32,438 bases of DNA from Phenylobacterium sp. (GTDB lineage Bacteria; Pseudomonadota; Alphaproteobacteria; Caulobacterales; Caulobacteraceae): NCBI RefSeq assembly GCF_030651185.1, contig NZ_JAUSCJ010000015.1, forward strand, positions 1 to 32,438. The letters run 5' to 3'. The notes under the pieces were generated by a model. The model did no database searches. It saw only the letters and a program-made list of their open reading frames with translations, and had not been told where the DNA came from. Shown here piece by piece: positions 28,768-32,438 of this stretch (positions are counted from its first letter, which is position 1; each line of letters starts with the position of its first letter). Position numbers and translations under genes: made by a program.

Positions 28768-29667
28768 ATGGCTGGATTGTGCGAGGGGCGCGTCGTCATT
28801 GTGACGGGTGGGGCGAGGGGTATCGGGCGGGAGCACTGCCTGGAGTTCGCCCGCCAAGGCGCCAGGATTGTGGTGAATGATCTCGGTAGCGAGCGGACTG
28901 GCGAGGGCCGATCGAGCGAACCCGCCGAGGCTCTGGCGGCGGAAATCAGGGCGATGGGTGGAGAGGCGGTCGCCAATGGCGACGACGTATCGGACTGGGA
29001 GGGCGCCAAACGGATGATCGATCAGGCGACCGCGACTTTTGGCGGCCTCGATGTTCTCGTGGGCAACGCTGGCATTTTGCGCGATCGCATGCTGGCCAAC
29101 ATGGCGATCGACGAATGGGATGCGGTCATCAAGGTTCATCTTCGCGGCACTTTTTGTCCAGCTCGCCACGCCGCTGATTATTGGCGGGCGCGCGCCAAGG
29201 AAGGCAATCCAGTCGACGCTCGGATCATCAATACTACTTCTGTTTCCGGGTTACTGGGCAATCAGGGGCAATGCAACTATGGCGCGGCCAAGGCGGGCAT
29301 CGCCGCCTTTACGATTACCGCGGCGATGGAGCTCGCGCGCTACGGGGTCACGGTGAACGCGATCTCGCCGGGGGCGCTTACCCGGATGACGGAAGATCTT
29401 GGTTACGGCGTCGAGGTGCCTGCGGGTGAGTGGAACCCCCGTGATCCGGCCAATATCGCACCGATCGTCGTCTGGCTCGGGAGCAGCGAGTCGAAGGACG
29501 TGACGGGCCAGGTCTTCGAATCCACGGGGGGGCGGCTGACAGTCTTCGAGCGCTGGCATCGCGGGCCGGCAATAAATCCGAAGCGGCGTTTCGACCCGAA
29601 CGAACTCGGCCCAATCGTCAAGGACCTCATCAGCAAGTCGAGACAGCCGGATGCGATTGGCGGTTGA
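28768..29667 (+). CDS. Short-chain dehydrogenase, MFE-2-like 3-hydroxyacyl-CoA dehydrogenase
   Basis: A 299-residue SDR. TGGARGIG (residues 13-20) is the cofactor loop, GNAG near 99-102 replaces the usual NNAG, and the catalytic set is Ser158, Tyr171, Lys175 (SVSGLLGNQGQCNYGAAKAG). The long insert after the first fold (GEGRSSEPAEALAAEI) and the C-terminal extension (GQVFESTGG, RWHRGPAINPKRRF) match the dehydrogenase domain of peroxisomal MFE-2 rather than FabG. It would oxidise an (R)-3-hydroxyacyl-CoA, a good partner for the MaoC hydratase. AGGA precedes ATG 28768. Confidence 0.9.
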   Translation: MAGLCEGRVVIVTGGARGIGREHCLEFARQGARIVVNDLGSERTGEGRSSEPAEALAAEIRAMGGEAVANGDDVSDWEGAKRMIDQATATFGGLDVLVGNAGILRDRMLANMAIDEWDAVIKVHLRGTFCPARHAADYWRARAKEGNPVDARIINTTSVSGLLGNQGQCNYGAAKAGIAAFTITAAMELARYGVTVNAISPGALTRMTEDLGYGVEVPAGEWNPRDPANIAPIVVWLGSSESKDVTGQVFESTGGRLTVFERWHRGPAINPKRRFDPNELGPIVKDLISKSRQPDAIGG

Positions 29668-29978
29668 GGCGGTTCCCAATCAGGCAAGGCGGACCACCGA
29701 TTCAGGTCCGCTGGTTCCCAACGGCGATCTAAGACGAAAAGGGGCGGGCGACCGAATGACTCGAATGCTGATAGTGAAAGAAAATCCCTTTAGGACTCGG
29801 CGTTCGCTGCCCGAGCGCACAACCATCATCGGTGGACTCTTCAATACTGTAGCTTTCCGAGAAGGGAAGGGCCATATCCGCCAGGTATTCCAGAGCAAGA
29901 TTGTCTCTAAAACGATGGCGTTATTGTTCGCACATCCCGGCTCAAGGCTTATCGACTATGGTCGTGCAATATTGATAT
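29668..29978. other. Spacer, about 310 bases, with no supported gene
   Basis: A 118-codon open frame (29651-30007) crosses this gap but begins inside the SDR gene and has no recognisable motif or family. The sequence is AT-richer than the flanks, so it probably contains a promoter or attenuator for the GMC oxidoreductase. No clear operator copy of ATATGTGT is seen. No RNA gene recognised. Confidence 0.35.
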
Positions 29979-31664
29979 TTGGTAAGCGTTGGAGTTCGTG
30001 CCATTAGCCTGCAGGTGGACTACATTATCGTGGGTGCGGGATCGGCAGGATGCGTCCTCGCCAATCGTCTTACCGCTGACGGCAAGACGCGCGTGCTTCT
30101 ATTGGAAGCAGGCGGCGACGACCGGCCGATGCATAACCCCTCACAATTCTTATCGAATGTGATGATCCATGTGCCTGTGGGTTACTCGCAGACGTTAAAG
30201 GATCCGAAGGTCAACTGGCTCTACCAAACCGAACCCGATCCCGGCTCGGGCGGGCGTCAGCATGCCTGGCCGCGTGGCAAGGTGTTGGGCGGCTCATCCT
30301 CAATCAACGCGATGCTCTACATTCGCGGCCAGCGGGAAGATTATGATGGCTGGCGGCAGCTCGGATGCGAAGGCTGGTCCTATGATGATGTGAAGCCGTA
30401 TTTTCTGCGTTCGCAGCATCAGGAGCGCGGAGCGGACGATTGGAACGCCACGGGTGGCCCCCTAAACGTCTCCGACATGCGCGACGGCCATCCTGTGTCG
30501 GACGCCGTCATAGATGCATGTGTGCAGGCGGGCCTGCCGCGTCTAGAGGATCTGAACGCCGCTCAGCAGGAAGGGGCGACTTGGTTCCAGGTGACAATGA
30601 AGAACGGCCGGCGCTGGTCCGCCGCGGTCGCATATCTACATCCGGTTCTGAAGCGATCGAACCTTGTCGTTGAAACCGGTTCCCTCGCCACCCGGGTCCT
30701 CTTCCGGGAGAAGCGCGCGGTCGGCGTCGAGTTCATCCAGAACGGTATGCGACGGACGGCGACAGCCAATGCCGAGGTGATCCTGGCCGGCGGCGCGGTC
30801 AATTCGCCCCAACTCCTACAGCTTTCTGGCGTCGGTCCTGCGGCCCTTCTGCAAGAGCACGGAATTCCCGTGGTGGCGGACGTTCCGGGCGTAGGCGAAA
30901 ACCTGCAGGATCACTACGTGGTCGGCCTGCGTTACCGGTTGAAGAAGGGGGTCCTCTCCGTCAATGAGATGTCTAAAGGTCGGCGACTCGTGGGGGAGGC
31001 CCTGAAGTACGCCTTCTTGAGGCGGGGGCTTCTGACGCTGTCGGCTGCGCATATCGCCGCCTTCGTCAAATCGCGGCCTGATCTCTCTACACCTGACATC
31101 CAGTTCCATATCTTGCCTGCCACCATGGACGCAGAAAAGCTCGCCACCCAGCAGAAGATGGAACTTGAAGGTGAGCCAGGCCTCACCATCGCTCCCTGCC
31201 AACTGCGCCCTGAAAGCCGTGGCACGATCCGCATCAAGTCGGCCGACTCCAGCGTTTACCCAGCTATCGCGCCCAACTATTTGGCCGATCCGCTCGACCA
31301 GGAGGTCGCTATTGCAGGCCTTAAGTGGGCGCGCAAGATTGCGAGCCAACCGGCTCTTACTCGCTACATCGACCATGAGATGAACCCAGGTCCGGGCTTC
31401 GAGACTGATGACATGTTGCTGACTTATGCCCGGATGGGCGGCACCACCATCTACCACCCGGTCGGCACATGCATGATGGGCAGTGGGCCTATGGCTGTGG
31501 TCGATCCGCAGCTCCGAGTGCGAGGCGTCGAGGCGCTGCGTGTCGTAGACGCTTCGGTAATGCCGCGCCTCGTTTCAGGCAACACCAACGCACCGACGAT
31601 GATGATCGCTGAAAAGGCTTCGGACATGATCCTCGGGAAGGCGATGGCGGCAAGAGAGATATGA
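29979..31664 (+). CDS. GMC-family FAD oxidoreductase
   Basis: A choline-dehydrogenase-like flavoprotein of up to 561 residues. The start is uncertain: TTG 29979, GTG 30015 or a nearby codon, since no clear ribosome site is present. The N-terminal DYIIVGAGSAGCVLANRL binds FAD; GKVLGGSSSINAMLYIRGQ is GMC signature 1 and GGAVNSPQLLQLSGVGP signature 2. C-terminal active-site residues are visible: His in YHPVGTCMMG and Asn in SGNTNAPTMMIAEKASD. It oxidises alcohols to aldehydes, with electrons passed to a quinone or O2. With a CYP153-like hydroxylase in the cluster, primary alcohol oxidation (AlkJ-like) is plausible. Confidence 0.9.
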   Translation: MVSVGVRAISLQVDYIIVGAGSAGCVLANRLTADGKTRVLLLEAGGDDRPMHNPSQFLSNVMIHVPVGYSQTLKDPKVNWLYQTEPDPGSGGRQHAWPRGKVLGGSSSINAMLYIRGQREDYDGWRQLGCEGWSYDDVKPYFLRSQHQERGADDWNATGGPLNVSDMRDGHPVSDAVIDACVQAGLPRLEDLNAAQQEGATWFQVTMKNGRRWSAAVAYLHPVLKRSNLVVETGSLATRVLFREKRAVGVEFIQNGMRRTATANAEVILAGGAVNSPQLLQLSGVGPAALLQEHGIPVVADVPGVGENLQDHYVVGLRYRLKKGVLSVNEMSKGRRLVGEALKYAFLRRGLLTLSAAHIAAFVKSRPDLSTPDIQFHILPATMDAEKLATQQKMELEGEPGLTIAPCQLRPESRGTIRIKSADSSVYPAIAPNYLADPLDQEVAIAGLKWARKIASQPALTRYIDHEMNPGPGFETDDMLLTYARMGGTTIYHPVGTCMMGSGPMAVVDPQLRVRGVEALRVVDASVMPRLVSGNTNAPTMMIAEKASDMILGKAMAAREI

Positions 31665-32050
31665 AGAACGATGAAGACAGATACACGATACACGCTTGTC
31701 CTCGACGTTGATGACCGTTCCAATCCTGGGCCGTAACTCCGTAAGCCGAGATGTGTCTGAGGCTTGGCTGACCTATTGATGAGACGGGAGGGTCGGGCCG
31801 TCGGACCCCTCAACCCTGGAGTTACTCTTTCCCATCTCGCTTGACGTCTTCCCGGCCTTCCCGGGAAGACCCGCGCAAGCTGACACCATGATCAGATGTC
31901 GCAACGGCGACCGGGCTCTGGCCTGTTCATAACCGACGATCAGGAGATTAGGGTAAGACCGTATGTCCGCTGAGCCATCGCACTGACCCTCCAGTGGAAA
32001 TCAGCGCCAGGACGCCATCGGTCTGCATCAGAATTGAGTCAGACCCAGTT
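31665..32050. other. Structured non-coding region, unidentified
   Basis: No coding sequence is supported. GTAACTCC at 31733-31740 is repeated inverted at 31818-31825. Between them a GGGTC...GACCC-type imperfect hairpin occurs, and further right CTTCCCGG is followed by CCGGGAAG. The mix of inverted repeats and the adjacent transposase remnant suggests mobile-element non-coding ends. An IS110-like structured RNA end is only one possibility. Confidence 0.3.
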
Positions 32051-32056
32051 TTCCAC

Positions 32057-32250
32057 GCCGATTCACCGCCCCGGAGCTCAATCTGGTGGAGAACCTCTGG
32101 CAGTTCATGCGCGAAAACCACCTCTCCAACCGCATCTTCCGCAACTACGAGGACATCGTCGACCACTGCTGCGCCGCCTGGAAAACCATCGCCGACTAGC
32201 CCTGGCGCATCATGTCCATCGGCCTCAGAGACTGGGCCCATGGGTACTGA
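32057..32250 (+). pseudogene. IS630-type transposase, C-terminal fragment with nonsense mutation
   Basis: The frame through 32071 reads APELNLVENLWQFMRENHLSNRIF, then EDIVDHCCAAWKTIAD, a TAG at 32197-32199, and PWRIMSIGLRDWAHGY before TGA at 32248. This is the C-terminal end of an IS630-family transposase with its final E of the DDE triad in the 'PELNxVENxW' block. The stop falls where related proteins have Gln (DQPW), so a C-to-T change probably created it. The N-terminal two thirds are absent. Inactive. Confidence 0.8.
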
Positions 32251-32438
32251 TCAGCGCCGGCTGGTATTACATCCTATCGACCGGGCGTTGGGGCGCGGGT
32301 CGTGTCCCCGGCCGTGGTGTAGCTCCGCGGCGGTAGCAGCGCCGCTCGCGAAGCGCGCCCCTCATTGGGCGCCGTAGCGAGTGAGCGGGGCTGCGGTGGT
32401 CATCCACGATCTTCAGTAGGGTTGGGTTGCGACGCTCA
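32251..32438. other. Unassigned right-edge sequence
   Basis: GC-rich sequence with several short inverted repeats (for example around GCGGCGGTAGCAGCGCCGC at 32328-32346) but no gene or recognised IS end. It may be the outer flank of the IS630 remnant or another mobile element continuing outside the window. Confidence 0.3.

Noticed and set aside
29651..30007. 118-codon open frame between the SDR and GMC genes
   Set aside because: It starts inside the SDR gene in a different frame, has no ribosome site and no recognisable family features.

Overview
The window looks like high-GC alphaproteobacterial DNA. Gene content and protein flavour (hybrid sensor kinase, PilZ and GGDEF proteins, COG4705 membrane protein, CYP153-type P450, thiolase-like/DUF35 pairs) suggest a Caulobacterales- or Sphingomonadales-type bacterium; this is an impression from the sequence, not a measured placement. 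It is an accessory region: conjugation genes at the left edge, several recombination scars and insertion-sequence fragments, and a large catabolic gene set in the middle and right.

Layout. (1) 1-1640, minus strand: start of trbD, trbC (conjugative pilin), and a sensor histidine kinase that has lost its 5' end. At about 1630-1640 the kinase is fused head-to-head with the 3' half of a COG4705 membrane-protein gene, a clear rearrangement junction. (2) 1640-5450: COG4705 fragment, PilZ protein, a diguanylate cyclase pseudogene with two frameshifts, and an intact hybrid histidine kinase. (3) 5450-6100: mostly unassigned sequence with a strong hairpin, a doubtful small ORF and a possible IS end. 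(4) 6103-9619: alpha/beta hydrolase, divergent from a crotonase, a nitronate-monooxygenase-like flavoprotein and a hotdog thioesterase. (5) 9634-13934, minus strand: operon of a carboxymuconolactone-decarboxylase-like protein, MaoC hydratase, 2,4-dienoyl-CoA reductase-like flavoprotein and an IclR regulator. (6) 14072-24210, plus strand: long operon of Zn alcohol dehydrogenase, thiolase-like protein, DUF35 protein, two acyl-CoA dehydrogenase subunits, acyl-CoA ligase, Baeyer-Villiger-type monooxygenase, CYP153-like P450 and [2Fe-2S] ferredoxin. (7) 24211-25200: IS graveyard (IS481-type and IstB fragments, a frameshifted unknown gene). (8) 25499-31664, plus strand: a second set of thiolase-like protein, DUF35 protein, acyl-CoA ligase, short-chain dehydrogenase and GMC oxidoreductase. 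(9) 31665-32438: structured non-coding sequence and a decayed IS630 transposase 3' end.

How the genes may work together (inference). The P450 and ferredoxin would hydroxylate an aliphatic, alicyclic or terpenoid substrate. The Zn alcohol dehydrogenase or GMC enzyme would oxidise the alcohol. The Baeyer-Villiger enzyme would insert oxygen to give an ester or lactone, and the alpha/beta hydrolase could open it. The acid would be activated by an acyl-CoA ligase, desaturated by the two-subunit acyl-CoA dehydrogenase, hydrated by the MaoC protein or crotonase, and either oxidised by the SDR or cleaved by a thiolase-like/DUF35 pair. Both thiolase-like proteins lack the nucleophilic cysteine, so they look more like Ltp2-type retro-aldolases than thiolases. 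Three promoter regions (about 7134, 14024 and 25317) share an ATATGTGT-based, mostly palindromic motif, so both catabolic blocks may form one regulon, perhaps under the local IclR protein, although an IS scar now separates them.
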